Source of the DNA: Xylanibacter caecicola | GTDB lineage: Bacteria; Bacteroidota; Bacteroidia; Bacteroidales; Bacteroidaceae | Direction: 5' to 3' | Length of the DNA stretch: 64,000 nt | Assembly: GCF_013166515.1 (NCBI RefSeq) | Contig: NZ_JABKKJ010000002.1 | Location: 62,001 to 126,000 of the forward strand | Shown here: positions 1 through 7,470 of the stretch, in pieces | Layout of the letters: every line of letters begins with the position of its first letter | Position numbering within the stretch: position 1 is the stretch's first letter | Position numbers and translations under genes: made by a program | Notes under the pieces: generated by a model | What the model was told of the DNA's origin: nothing | Database searches by the model: none | The model's input: only the letters and a program-made list of their open reading frames with translations

Positions 1-836
1 CGTCTGAGGTTCACTATCCGCTTGCATATCTCAATGTTGTTCTCCGTGTTGTCGTGCGTACACTCCGTATTGCGTGCCATGTACATCTCCTTGCGCAGGT
101 CGCGTCGTGCAGAGTATGTCATGAAAGGGCTGAAACTCGGATGGTCGAGAGTGAACACCCAACCCTCCTTGTCCTGTTCCTTTGCGGCAAGGGCAGCTGC
201 TTCGCGTGCCGTGTCGGGCAGTCCTTCCAACTGTTCCTCGTCGGTTATGTGCAGACAATATGCCTTGTTCTCTTTCAGCAGGTTCTGCGAGAACTGTAGC
301 GACAGCATGCTTGCCTCCTCCGTAAGGCTGCGCAACTTTTCCTTACCCTCTTCATCCAACAGCGCACCGCTACGTACAAAACCGTCATAACTGTTGTCCA
401 ACAGTCTTTTCTCTTCGGGTGTCAGTCTGCGATGATGTCTGTGTACGGCTCTTACACGTTCAAACAGACGCTTGTTCAAGCGCACGTCGTTGGCGTGTTG
501 TGTCAGTATGGGCTGTATTTTCTGTGCCAGAGCATCCATTTCTTCGTTTGTCTCGGCGCTCAGAAGATTGAAAAACACGGTGGATACACGCGACAGAAGG
601 TCGTAATACCCCTCTTTATCCTCGTCCGCATCTATTATGGTGTTGTCGAAAGTAGGCTTCTCAGGATTGTTAATCGTCTTCTCTATCTGTTCGTTATCTC
701 TCCTTATGCCCTCCATGAAAGCCTCTTCGAAGTCTTCCATGCGTATGTCTCCGAACGGCACCGTGTCATGCGGTGTTCCGTAAGGTTCCAGAAACGGATT
801 TCGATGTTGCCTGTTTTCTGCTGTATTATTGCTCAT
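1..836 (-). CDS. dcp: M3 family peptidase, Dcp-like (partial, N-terminal part)
   Basis: The frame opens with ATG at 836-834 and stays open for 278 codons to the window edge, so the 3' part is missing. The translation starts MSNNTAENRQHRNPFLEPYG and continues with PFGDIRMEDFEEAFMEGI, a helical N-terminal region typical of M3 oligopeptidases and peptidyl-dipeptidases (thimet oligopeptidase fold), which cut short peptides with a zinc HEXXH site. That catalytic motif would lie beyond the window and cannot be checked. No signal peptide is visible, so a cytoplasmic peptide-recycling role is likely. It is the last visible gene of the minus-strand run, 97 bp after the Crp/Fnr gene. Family assignment is by resemblance; Dcp versus PrlC/OpdA cannot be separated from this fragment. 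Confidence 0.8.
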   Translation of the reverse strand, partial: MSNNTAENRQHRNPFLEPYGTPHDTVPFGDIRMEDFEEAFMEGIRRDNEQIEKTINNPEKPTFDNTIIDADEDKEGYYDLLSRVSTVFFNLLSAETNEEMDALAQKIQPILTQHANDVRLNKRLFERVRAVHRHHRRLTPEEKRLLDNSYDGFVRSGALLDEEGKEKLRSLTEEASMLSLQFSQNLLKENKAYCLHITDEEQLEGLPDTAREAAALAAKEQDKEGWVFTLDHPSFSPFMTYSARRDLRKEMYMARNTECTHDNTENNIEICKRIVNLR

Positions 837-853
837 AGCTGTATTGTCTTTTG

Positions 854-870
854 CCGACTTGCAAAGTCGG
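854..870. promoter_or_regulatory. Short palindrome upstream of the M3 peptidase start
   Basis: CCGACTT-GCA-AAGTCGG forms two perfect 7-bp arms around a 3-nt centre, 18-34 bp upstream of the peptidase ATG and inside the 97-bp gap after the Crp/Fnr gene. It could be an operator or an mRNA hairpin; it has no T-run, so it is not a normal intrinsic terminator. Confidence 0.35.
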
Positions 871-933
871 TCGGATTGTTTTTCTTACCTTAATATATAA
901 TATGTTCTTTTGCCGTCGCAGCCTTCGGCTGTG

Positions 934-1629
934 TCAAAGATTGTCCTGCTGTTCCGCTCCTGCCGTCAGGATGAGCCGTTCCAGTTGCGGGAAACATATC
1001 TCGCTGCGTCTCAGCGTGATGATGCCTTCATCGTTCATGGCATTTAACTCTCGTGAAATGTTGAGGCGGCTCTCGTTTATCTCGCGTCCCAGTTGTTCCA
1101 TTTTTATGTATAGTGTCTTCTTTCCTGCCGGTTTTGTGCAGCGCGTCTCCATGAAACGTGCAATCTTTGCGCGTATTCCCTGCGGATGTATGCGCCACGG
1201 ATGACGTGTTGCTTTCTGTGTCTGCGTGCATAAAATGTTAAGCAGGTTGAGTCTGAAAATATCGAAATTGTCCGATATTTTCATGGCCTCCTGCTTGTTT
1301 ATACTCATAAACTCACAGTCTGTTATAGCCCTGAATGTCTTTGTGTATCTCTGTGTCAGCCCGAAAAGACATTCAGGTTGCAGTATGTTCGGAGCGTATA
1401 TTTCCTCTTCTATGATGTATCTCCTGTCGTCCGGTATGCTTTCGGTGCACAGTGTGCCTTTGATAAGGAACAACAGCCGGTTGCAACTGTCGCCATCTTT
1501 TATCACGGTGCGCCCTCCGGCAGTGTTCATGAAGCCGAAATGTGTGCTCATGATAACCTGTTCAAGGTCGCTGATGCTCATGCCCTGAAACAGTGGAAGC
1601 TCAAGAAGTTTGTTGTATGTGGGTTGCAT
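934..1629 (-). CDS. Crp/Fnr family transcriptional regulator
   Basis: A 231-residue protein with the Crp/Fnr layout: an N-terminal cyclic-nucleotide-binding-like beta-roll (about residues 15-130, including LFLIKGTLCTES), a dimer helix (about 130-160) and a C-terminal winged helix (about 165-220, with QLGREINESRLNISRELNAM as the recognition region). It lacks an N-terminal cysteine cluster, so it is not an iron-sulphur Fnr. The ligand is unknown. It follows apbE by 15 bp and precedes the M3 peptidase, and is probably cotranscribed with both. ATG at 1629 is the only reasonable start. The family call is secure; the regulon is not known. Confidence 0.85.
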   Translation of the reverse strand: MQPTYNKLLELPLFQGMSISDLEQVIMSTHFGFMNTAGGRTVIKDGDSCNRLLFLIKGTLCTESIPDDRRYIIEEEIYAPNILQPECLFGLTQRYTKTFRAITDCEFMSINKQEAMKISDNFDIFRLNLLNILCTQTQKATRHPWRIHPQGIRAKIARFMETRCTKPAGKKTLYIKMEQLGREINESRLNISRELNAMNDEGIITLRRSEICFPQLERLILTAGAEQQDNL

Positions 1630-1644
1630 AGGTATACGACAGGT

Positions 1645-2673
1645 CTATTTGATGAACTTTCCTTTCATGGATGCGGAGTGCCATACGGCGTTCTTTCCGT
1701 CCTTGTCCGAGTATATTAAATATGCCATAAGTTCGGGATGACGGTCAAGAACCGCCTTCGAACGTTCCAGTCCCATCACCATAAATGCCGTGGCATATGC
1801 GTCTGCCGTGGCGCAGTTGTCTGCCAGCACGGTGGCAGACAGTATGTTGTGCTGTACGGGCTGTCCCGTTTTCGGGTCTATGGTGTGTGCGTATTTCCTG
1901 CCGTTTTTGTAGTAGAAATTACGGTAGTTGCCGCTTGTCGCCATGGCTTTGTTGGTGACGTTGAGCACCGTCTGCACCTCGTTGTTCACGTTCAGCGAGT
2001 CGTCTGTGGGCTTTATCACCCCTATGCGCCATGGCACGCGTGCCTTGCTGACACCCGAAGTCACCACCTCGCCGCCTATTTCGACCATGAAGTTTTCTAT
2101 ACCCTTCGCCTTTAGCAGGCGCGCTACAACGTCCGTTCCGTATCCTTTGGCAACGGCACTGCAGTCGAGCATCGTCCTCTTGTCGTCCTTTACAACCTTT
2201 CCTGCCACCATTTTCACCTTCTTGTAGCCCACGATGCTGCGCAGACTGTCTATGGCATGTGCCGACGGCGTTACTCCTTTCTTAAATCCGAACCCCCATA
2301 AGTTGACCATCGGCGCCACCGTTATGTCGAATGCACCTCCCGTTTCGTCTGATATGTGGCGGGCAATGTCGAACACTTCGGCAAACATGTCATCGACTTT
2401 GATATCCTCGTTGCGGTTTATTCGCGATATCACAGACTGTTTGTTGAAAGTGGACAGGCTGTTGTCCACCTTCTTCAGTTCCGCCTCTATCTCCTTTTGC
2501 AGGTCCTTGTCGTACTGGTATTTTATGCTGTACACCGTTCCGAACACCATGCCGCTGTTGTGTATGTACGGCGTGGTGTGCTGTTTGCGTACAATCAGCA
2601 CGGTGCCGATGACGAGCATTGAGAGGAAGGCAAGCGAGAATGCCGACAGCCTTTTGTTGTTTCCTTGTTTCAT
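1645..2673 (-). CDS. apbE: FAD:protein FMN transferase (ApbE)
   Basis: A 342-residue protein with the ApbE core. The flavin-binding segment GGAFDITVAPMVNLWGFG is at about 111-128, followed by DCSAVAKGYGTDVVARLL, GGEVVTSG and AMATSGNYRNFYYKNGRKYAHTID-type motifs, and the conserved ATADAYATAFMVMG near 290. ApbE moves FMN from FAD onto threonines of flavoproteins, in Bacteroidota typically RnfG/NqrC subunits, on the outer face of the inner membrane. Residues 9-28 form one hydrophobic segment followed by R-K, so it is probably anchored or exported; no lipobox cysteine is seen, unlike many ApbE homologues. It lies 24 bp after the DUF6048-like gene and 15 bp before the Crp/Fnr gene. No Rnf or Nqr genes are in the window. 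Confidence 0.92.
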   Translation of the reverse strand: MKQGNNKRLSAFSLAFLSMLVIGTVLIVRKQHTTPYIHNSGMVFGTVYSIKYQYDKDLQKEIEAELKKVDNSLSTFNKQSVISRINRNEDIKVDDMFAEVFDIARHISDETGGAFDITVAPMVNLWGFGFKKGVTPSAHAIDSLRSIVGYKKVKMVAGKVVKDDKRTMLDCSAVAKGYGTDVVARLLKAKGIENFMVEIGGEVVTSGVSKARVPWRIGVIKPTDDSLNVNNEVQTVLNVTNKAMATSGNYRNFYYKNGRKYAHTIDPKTGQPVQHNILSATVLADNCATADAYATAFMVMGLERSKAVLDRHPELMAYLIYSDKDGKNAVWHSASMKGKFIK

Positions 2674-2697
2674 ATCTAAGGGCTTATAACTTCGGTT

Positions 2698-3387
2698 TTA
2701 TATCTCTATCGCTATGTTGAACAGTCCTCCGAACGCCGAGCCGTCGCTCCTTCCGTAGCCGGGAACGTACCACGACTTTCCCAGTCTGCCGTCATCATAC
2801 GACGCCCTTTTGCGATAACGCAGGCTCCAACCCATGTGTACGGGTCCCCATATCTTGGCATCTACGCCTATACCGAACTCCAACCAGTGGTAAGAACAGT
2901 CCACATCCTTCGCCTCATATGGTGCCGTGTCGCCCCAAACGGGGTCGGAAACGCCCGGATGTCCGAGGTCGTACTTGAACGAAGTGAAAGCATATCTCAC
3001 TCCGGCAAACAGCTTGTAGATGTCGTGCTTGTCCTTTAACAGGTTGAAGTCGATGCCTATGCGCCCGAACGGGGCACTCGTTTTGTATGACGTCTGTGTC
3101 ACATCATCCGTATAGTCGGCACGTCCAACACCCAGTTCAATCACCGGAAAATATCTGTCTTTGAGGTTCACGCGCAGCGAAGCCTCGTATTGTCCGTAGT
3201 CGCCTATCGCCATTTGCACCGGTCCGACAAGGTCTACAGCCACTGCCATGCCGTTAAACAGCGGTACACTGTCGTTCTTCAGTGCCGTGTCCTTGCGCTG
3301 TGCCGCCGCCGGATGTGCCGCCGCCAGCATCAGCAGGCTAATCGCGATGCTTGAAATATATTCGGAAATGTTTCTTTGAAGTGTCAT
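2698..3387 (-). CDS. Secreted beta-rich envelope protein, DUF6048-like
   Basis: A 229-residue protein with a signal peptide (residues 1-29, ending LMLAAAHPAAAQ) and a body rich in alternating aromatic strands (DRYFPVIELGVGRADYTDD, HMGWSLRYRKRASYDDG). This fits a small outer-membrane beta-barrel of the group called DUF6048 in Bacteroidales; that name is from memory of the usual neighbourhood. The function is unknown. The gene starts 50 bp inside the upstream lipoprotein gene, in another frame. The next methionine lies inside the signal peptide, so the overlap looks real and suggests translational coupling. The DUF number is less certain than the secreted beta-protein call. Confidence 0.65.
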   Translation of the reverse strand: MTLQRNISEYISSIAISLLMLAAAHPAAAQRKDTALKNDSVPLFNGMAVAVDLVGPVQMAIGDYGQYEASLRVNLKDRYFPVIELGVGRADYTDDVTQTSYKTSAPFGRIGIDFNLLKDKHDIYKLFAGVRYAFTSFKYDLGHPGVSDPVWGDTAPYEAKDVDCSYHWLEFGIGVDAKIWGPVHMGWSLRYRKRASYDDGRLGKSWYVPGYGRSDGSAFGGLFNIAIEI

Positions 3388-3823
3388 AGTCTACATTCGG
3401 ATTATTGATAACGACGGAGTCGATGGCGTTGTCCGTGCACTCCACTGCCGTTATAGTGTGGAAGAACGACGGTCCGCAGTCTACCGACTCGAAGTGGGGC
3501 AGGTCTTCTTTCGACACGGTAAGCGTGTCGTATGTTATGCTGTTCTCGCCCTTAACCTCGACAAAGAACACGTCTTGCGGGTGCGAAAGGCTCATCGGAA
3601 GCGAGAAACCCGTTATGCGCGTGTCGCGGTTTATCAGCACGGAATCGCTCCCGTCGCTTCTGTTTGTCGATATTGTCAGCGTGTCGCGCAGCGTGTCACG
3701 CCGCCCGTCGGCGCCATATATGTCATAAGATGTGTACACAAGATTGTTCAGAGGGCAGTCTATCGACGAGCATGCGCTGACGATAAGAAGTGCTGCGGCA
3801 ATGATCGGGATTATCTTCCGCAT
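3338..3823 (-). CDS. Small lipoprotein, DUF6452-like
   Basis: A 161-residue protein starting MRKIIPIIAAALLIVSACSS, a lipoprotein signal with the lipobox cysteine at residue 18. The body contains spaced cysteines (IDCPLNNLVYTSYDIYG, SVDCGPSFFHT, AVECTDNA). This matches what I recall as DUF6452, usually paired with DUF6048 in Bacteroides. A longer frame is open upstream to 4108, but that stretch is low-complexity and covers the glycosyltransferase gene, so the start at 3823 with its signal peptide is preferred. The start overlaps the end of the GT2 gene by 13 bp, and the 3' end overlaps the next gene by 50 bp. Probably an outer-membrane-attached partner of the DUF6048-like protein; function unknown. 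Confidence 0.7.
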   Translation of the reverse strand: MRKIIPIIAAALLIVSACSSIDCPLNNLVYTSYDIYGADGRRDTLRDTLTISTNRSDGSDSVLINRDTRITGFSLPMSLSHPQDVFFVEVKGENSITYDTLTVSKEDLPHFESVDCGPSFFHTITAVECTDNAIDSVVINNPNVDYDTSKKHFRIYFKHRD

Positions 3824-4773
3824 CGCAGTTCCTCCTCTATCTGATAGTCGTTGCGCCCCTCGGAGTTGCGGCTCACGAGGTCTGCGATAAATCCCGCAAG
3901 GAACAGCTGCGTGCCTATCATCATCATTGTCAGTGCGATGTAGAAGTAGGGCGAGTCGGTTACGAGCCTCTGCGGTATGTTGTGTGCCACCGCCCACAAC
4001 TTGTCGGCACCGATGATGAATGCCGATATGAAGCCGATGATGAACATTATGGTGCCCAGAAAGCCGAACACATGCATGGGCTTGCGTCCGAAACCGCTGA
4101 GGAACCACAGTGTTATGAGGTCGAGATAGCCGTTGAAGAAGCGGTTTATGCCGAACTTCGACTTGCCGTACTTGCGCGACTGGTGGTGCACAACCTTCTC
4201 GCCTATGCGGCTGAAGCCTGCGTTCTTGGCAAGATAGGGTATGTAACGGTGCATCTCTCCGTACACCTCTATGTTCTTTACCACGTCGCGGTGGTATGCC
4301 TTAAGTCCGCAGTTGAAGTCGTGCAGGTTCTTTATTCCGCTTATTTTCCTTGCCGTTGCGTTGAACAGTTTTGTGGGGATTGTCTTCGACAGCGGGTCGT
4401 ATCTCTTCTGTTTGTAGCCCGACACGAGGTCGTAACCCTCTTCCTTTATCATGCGGAACAGTCCCGGTATCTCGTCGGGAGAGTCCTGAAGGTCGGCGTC
4501 CATGGTTATCACCACGTCGCCCTGTGCCTCTTTGAAGCCGCAAAACAATGCGGGACTCTTGCCGTAGTTGCGGCGGAACTTTATGCCTTTCACGCACTCG
4601 TGGCTGTTGCTGAGGTCTTTTATCACGTTCCAGGAGTTGTCCGTAGAACCGTCGTTGATGAATATCACCTCGTAGGTGAATGAGTTCTGTTTCATCACAC
4701 GTTCAATCCATGCGTATAGTTCGGGCAGGGATTCGTCCTCGTTGTAAAGAGGAATAACGACAGATATGTCCAT
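3811..4773 (-). CDS. GT2 family glycosyltransferase, polyprenyl-phosphate sugar synthase type
   Basis: A 320-residue inner-membrane protein. Residues 1-225 are a GT-A domain: MDISVVIPLYNEDESLPELY, INDGSTDNSW, and the metal-binding DADLQDSP (DXD-like) near residue 93. Two membrane segments follow at about 235-260 and 275-300. This layout is typical of DPM1/GtrB/ArnC-like enzymes, which move a sugar from a nucleotide donor to polyprenyl phosphate. The sugar cannot be told from sequence. It follows the DUF4199 gene by 56 bp, an order often conserved in Bacteroidales, and overlaps the lipoprotein gene. Confidence 0.87.
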   Translation of the reverse strand: MDISVVIPLYNEDESLPELYAWIERVMKQNSFTYEVIFINDGSTDNSWNVIKDLSNSHECVKGIKFRRNYGKSPALFCGFKEAQGDVVITMDADLQDSPDEIPGLFRMIKEEGYDLVSGYKQKRYDPLSKTIPTKLFNATARKISGIKNLHDFNCGLKAYHRDVVKNIEVYGEMHRYIPYLAKNAGFSRIGEKVVHHQSRKYGKSKFGINRFFNGYLDLITLWFLSGFGRKPMHVFGFLGTIMFIIGFISAFIIGADKLWAVAHNIPQRLVTDSPYFYIALTMMMIGTQLFLAGFIADLVSRNSEGRNDYQIEEELRCGR

Positions 4774-4829
4774 ATTTAATGTCTTGATATTGTTTTTTCA
4801 GATATATTTATGATGCGTCGGCACCTTTG

Positions 4830-5375
4830 TCATCGTCTTTTTCCGGCAGACTTTATTATTGCCGCAATGGGCAGGCTTATCATTACGCCCAGTATTATGT
4901 CGGTGGTAAGAAACTGCAGTGCCACGTCTATGGGGCGCAGGGCTGCAAGTGTGTCCAATGCCAGCTTCATGTCATCGGGCGATATACCGTATACGCTCTG
5001 CATCATTCCTGCCATATCCTTGTTTTTCATGGCATCCGTGTACTTGGCTATGAGGTAGCCTCCGTCTATGAATTGGAAGTAAACGAACTGTGCCACCGCC
5101 ATGAGCAGTGCGGCGTAGAAGTATGTGAAGCATCCGTAACCGAACGCACGCCTGAAGGAAATGATGCCTCCCAGAATGTTGTCGCGGAACTTTCGTAGCC
5201 GCATGGTGGCGAAGACAACCGACGCTACGCCCGTGAAGAGGGATATAACGCCCAGCACGGGGACGGCAAACCCGCCGATGAAGCAGGCAAAACTGACAAT
5301 CCAGAGCGCGCCGACAAGCGCACCGTCTATTCGGGCAAAAGCCTTTAGCTGTTCGTATTCCTCGCGTGTAGCCAT
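4830..5375 (-). CDS. DUF4199 family membrane protein
   Basis: A 181-residue protein with four hydrophobic segments (about residues 18-40, 45-65, 78-105 and 148-170), matching the DUF4199 family of Bacteroidota, whose function is unknown. The frame is open upstream to 5480, but the start at 5375 (MATREEYEQLKAFARIDGAL) is chosen because relatives begin at this point and a TAnnTTTG promoter element at 5485-5478 overlaps the longer start. It is the first gene of the minus-strand run that ends with the M3 peptidase. Confidence 0.75.
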   Translation of the reverse strand: MATREEYEQLKAFARIDGALVGALWIVSFACFIGGFAVPVLGVISLFTGVASVVFATMRLRKFRDNILGGIISFRRAFGYGCFTYFYAALLMAVAQFVYFQFIDGGYLIAKYTDAMKNKDMAGMMQSVYGISPDDMKLALDTLAALRPIDVALQFLTTDIILGVMISLPIAAIIKSAGKRR

Positions 5376-5477
5376 TGTAGTATGAAAGATATTACGTACC
5401 GGGTGTGATGTTTTCTTTGGTACAAATCTTTGCTCCGCCGTTGCAGCAGCCGCTCTCCGTACCTTGCTAATATTCGA

Positions 5478-5485
5478 CAAAAGTA
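5478..5485 (-). promoter_or_regulatory. Promoter -7 element of the DUF4199 operon
   Basis: On the minus strand this reads TACTTTTG, matching TAnnTTTG. Transcription would begin near 5471, giving a leader of about 95 nt before the start at 5375. No clear -33 TTTG is seen. Confidence 0.55.
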
Positions 5486-5613
5486 CTCATTTTCCATTAT
5501 ATAGTAGGTATAAGCACGTTTCTTTTTTTGTTTTTTAAGGTATGACGGAGCGTTGGAGGCTGAGGTAAAAGGAGATAAGGGGAATATAGAAGAAGATAAG
5601 GGGGAGATAAAAG

Positions 5614-5676
5614 ACGTATGTCTCGTTGCTTCATATACAGCTATTGTCCTTTATCTTTCGTGGCTTTAGCCACATA
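5614..5676 (+). repeat. Dispersed element, copy 1 (core)
   Basis: The 63-bp core is about 84% identical (53 of 63 by eye) to 27667-27729. It contains CTATTGTCCT and the hairpin GTGGCTTTAGCCAC. Purine-rich GGAGATAA motifs lie on its left (5571-5608), and CTCC-rich sequence on its right. It sits between the DUF4199 promoter and the SRP RNA gene. Confidence 0.7.
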
Positions 5677-5743
5677 ACTCCTCCTGACTTTTTTAACTTC
5701 ATGATTTAATCATACCCTCGTAACAATCCAACTCTTAGGGTAT

Positions 5744-5813
5744 GGCTGTGCCATGGTGCTGCCGCTCAATGGCATACCTGCAATTTGCTCTTCGGCTGCA
5801 CCATGGTACAGCC
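5744..5813. repeat. Imperfect inverted repeat
   Basis: GGCTGTGCCATGGTGC (5744-5759) pairs with GCACCATGGTACAGCC (5798-5813) at 15 of 16 positions around a 38-nt centre. The centre contains no gene. The rest of 5677-5934 shows nothing else that can be named. Confidence 0.6.
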
Positions 5814-5934
5814 CTACATTGATGATGAATACATTGTGCATGTTACGATGACTGAATAGTTACCACACCTTCTTTAAAACGTTAAAAACTGATAAAACGA
5901 TATGTTTTAGTGGCTTTTCACCAATCTTTTTTAT

Positions 5935-5942
5935 TACCTTTG
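5935..5942 (+). promoter_or_regulatory. Promoter -7 element for SRP RNA and tRNA-Thr
   Basis: TACCTTTG matches TAnnTTTG and places the transcript start near 5948-5951, about 10 nt before the SRP RNA stem. The -33 region (near 5905-5913) is only weakly matched. Confidence 0.65.
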
Positions 5943-5957
5943 CAGCCGCAAACATAC

Positions 5958-6058
5958 ACGGGTAAGTCTTGCACGGCCAGCTCCCTTCGAATCCTCCAGG
6001 ACGGGAACGTAGCAAAGGTAGTTGGTTGTAGCGGCGCGATGCAAGTAGCTTGCCCACC
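5958..6058 (+). ncRNA. ffs: Signal recognition particle RNA (small bacterial 4.5S type)
   Basis: The core CCAGGACGGGAACGTAGCAA (from about 5996) matches the conserved helix 8 of bacterial SRP RNA: a GGAA-type tetraloop with the asymmetric AGCAAAGG side. The ends pair: GGGTAAG (5960-5966) with CTTGCCC (6049-6055), TTGCA (5969-5973) with TGCAA (6040-6044), and CCAGCT with AGTTGG further in. This is the single long hairpin expected. The RNA binds Ffh and targets membrane and secreted proteins. The 3' end lies only a couple of bases before the tRNA-Thr gene, so RNase P cleavage at the tRNA could produce the mature SRP 3' end. The exact ends are inferred. Confidence 0.88.
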
Positions 6059-6059
6059 C

Positions 6060-6133
6060 GCCTCTTTAGCTCAGTTGGCCAGAGCACGTGATTTGTAATC
6101 TCGGGGTCGTTGGTTCGAATCCGACAAGAGGCT
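6060..6133 (+). tRNA. tRNA-Thr (anticodon TGT)
   Basis: The acceptor stem GCCTCTT (6060-6066) pairs perfectly with AAGAGGC (6126-6132), with T6133 as discriminator. The D arm GCTC/GAGC, anticodon loop TTTGTAA (TGT at 6094-6096) and T arm GTTGG-TTCGAAT-CCGAC are all present. The anticodon stem CGTGA/TCTCG has one T-T mismatch. No CCA is encoded. Confidence 0.96.
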
Positions 6134-6134
6134 C

Positions 6135-6172
6135 AAAACGGGAAGGGCAAAAGCTGCTCTTCCCGTTTTTTT
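6135..6172 (+). terminator. Intrinsic terminator after SRP RNA/tRNA-Thr
   Basis: AACGGGAAGGGC (6137-6148) pairs with GCTCTTCCCGTT (6156-6167), and a T-run extends to 6172. It closes the short RNA operon. Confidence 0.85.
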
Positions 6173-6244
6173 ATGCCACTGTTTCGAATTTCAATACTTG
6201 TTGTTCAGTTGTAGGAGTGTGTGTCAAAATAAGCAACCACCAAC

Positions 6245-6335
6245 GTGTAGGGACATATTCTTGTATTTGTCCGGTATACACCCGCTGATTTTTAAACTGT
6301 TATGGGCGGACAAATACAAGAATATGTCCCTACAC
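6245..6335. repeat. Perfect 29-bp inverted repeat
   Basis: The arm at 6245-6273 is the exact reverse complement of 6307-6335. Both carry GTAGGGACATATTCTTG. The centre is 33 nt and has no gene. The shape is that of a small palindromic repeat or the remnant of a miniature element. Confidence 0.85.
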
Positions 6336-6720
6336 ACACACAATAAATATTGAATTTTGACATATATCCGTTGATGGCAATCTTAAAATCAAAGGCTTGC
6401 ATATCGGACTTTTACAATGACGTGTTGTTGAACGAAGTGAAAAAAGTCCCTACAAAGCAGGCGACCACTTATTCTGTCATACCCACCGATGCACGTGTGC
6501 TTGCTTGTTTTGCCACACCCTTGTATGTGCTGAAATGGTATCCTTTACACAATGTCTTGATTTTTCCTATATCTCTTTCTTTTTGCTTTTTCATAACCCC
6601 TGAATAAGCCCCGTGCCGCAAAATAAAAGTCGGAAGGGCGCAAAAACGGCAAGGAAATGTGTGTAGGTGTAATGCGTTATGATACAAACAGTTACACTGT
6701 GTGTATTTCTTTTGTGCAAT
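6336..6720. other. Gene-free stretch
   Basis: No convincing gene, promoter pair or RNA was seen. An 85-codon frame (6350-6607) starts at TTG and resembles nothing. Confidence 0.5.
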
Positions 6721-6875
6721 AAAACAATGTCTTTTTATGCCGGAAAACGGCGTTTTTCGGTCTGAAACGCGGCATATTGCACCCAGAAATGCCGTATGTT
6801 GCGTTGTAAAACACGGCACTTTACGGCATGAAACACGTATGTTTACGATGCAAAACACATAGCTTTATGCCTCCG
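6721..6875. repeat. 22-nt quasi-periodic array A (7 units)
   Basis: Seven consecutive units begin with AAA at 6721, 6744, 6765, 6787, 6808, 6831 and 6852, with lengths 23, 21, 22, 21, 23, 21 and 24 nt (mean 22.1). Most have a T-tract about 11-12 nt after the A-tract, as in AAAACACGGCACTTT. The units differ strongly in between. Similar arrays lie at 25640, 49207 and 58442. Confidence 0.7.
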
Positions 6876-7095
6876 AAAGGTAAAATTCGCGGTTTTTCAG
6901 AGCGTCGGTCGGTGCGTTGCTTTCTATTTCAGCCAAAATGGAGGACGCTTTTTAATTGACACTTTGCATGTCTTTATGTCTTTACAGGTGTCATATTGTT
7001 ATTACAGACAATCCCCTGTGTATGTGCGGAGTTTATGTCCTTTCATTAATTTACGGTTGCATAGTATTAAATAAATCAAAATAATGAACATGTTT

Positions 7096-7126
7096 TTTGC
7101 CGTATGCAATAAAATCAATATCTTTG
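7096..7126 (+). promoter_or_regulatory. groESL promoter
   Basis: TTTG (7096-7099), a 19-bp spacer and TATCTTTG (7119-7126) match the Bacteroidota vegetative promoter well. The start would be near 7132, giving a leader of about 340 nt before groES. Confidence 0.75.
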
Positions 7127-7131
7127 TATTG

Positions 7132-7470
7132 TAACATCCGAGAATGTATTACACACGATAATTTGCGTCAGTTCGAGATAAGATTCCCTTTCTCTTGAGT
7201 GTTATAATAAACCTTTTACTTTATGCTTGTCTCGGATTGGCGCAATGTTTTAGTGTGCCGTTAAGCCTGTCTTGTACCGTGTCTGTGACGCGAGTAGACG
7301 TGCATGGCGCGGCACATGTGACATGCCGCACCGCTCGTTATGCCACATTTTGCATTTATTTCTGCCAAACTGTCATGTCTTTTATATTGGCATGCTTTTC
7401 GCTTTTCGTTATGACAGATGCCGCCGGCATCGTATAATCAGATGTATTAACATTAAATATAATAAGAATT
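7132..7470 (+). other. Long groESL leader
   Basis: This region has no convincing gene. It contains two clean hairpins: GCGGCA/TGCCGC (7309-7314 with 7324-7329) and GATGCC/GGCATC (7417-7422 with 7426-7431), the second 40 nt before groES. No CIRCE-type element (TTAGCACTC inverted repeat) was found. It may carry post-transcriptional control of the chaperonin operon. Confidence 0.45.

Noticed and set aside
3824..4108. N-terminal extension of the small lipoprotein
   Set aside because: The extension is read from within the GT2 gene in another frame; the lipoprotein signal at 3823 is a clean start.
6350..6607. 85-codon frame after the inverted repeat
   Set aside because: Starts at TTG without promoter or ribosome site, and the sequence resembles no protein.
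7195..7437. 80-codon frame in the groESL leader
   Set aside because: Non-ATG start, cysteine-rich hydrophobic translation and overlap with RNA hairpins; more likely untranslated leader.
7132..7470. CIRCE/HrcA operator upstream of groES
   Set aside because: No TTAGCACTC-type inverted repeat is present; the hairpins seen have other sequences.
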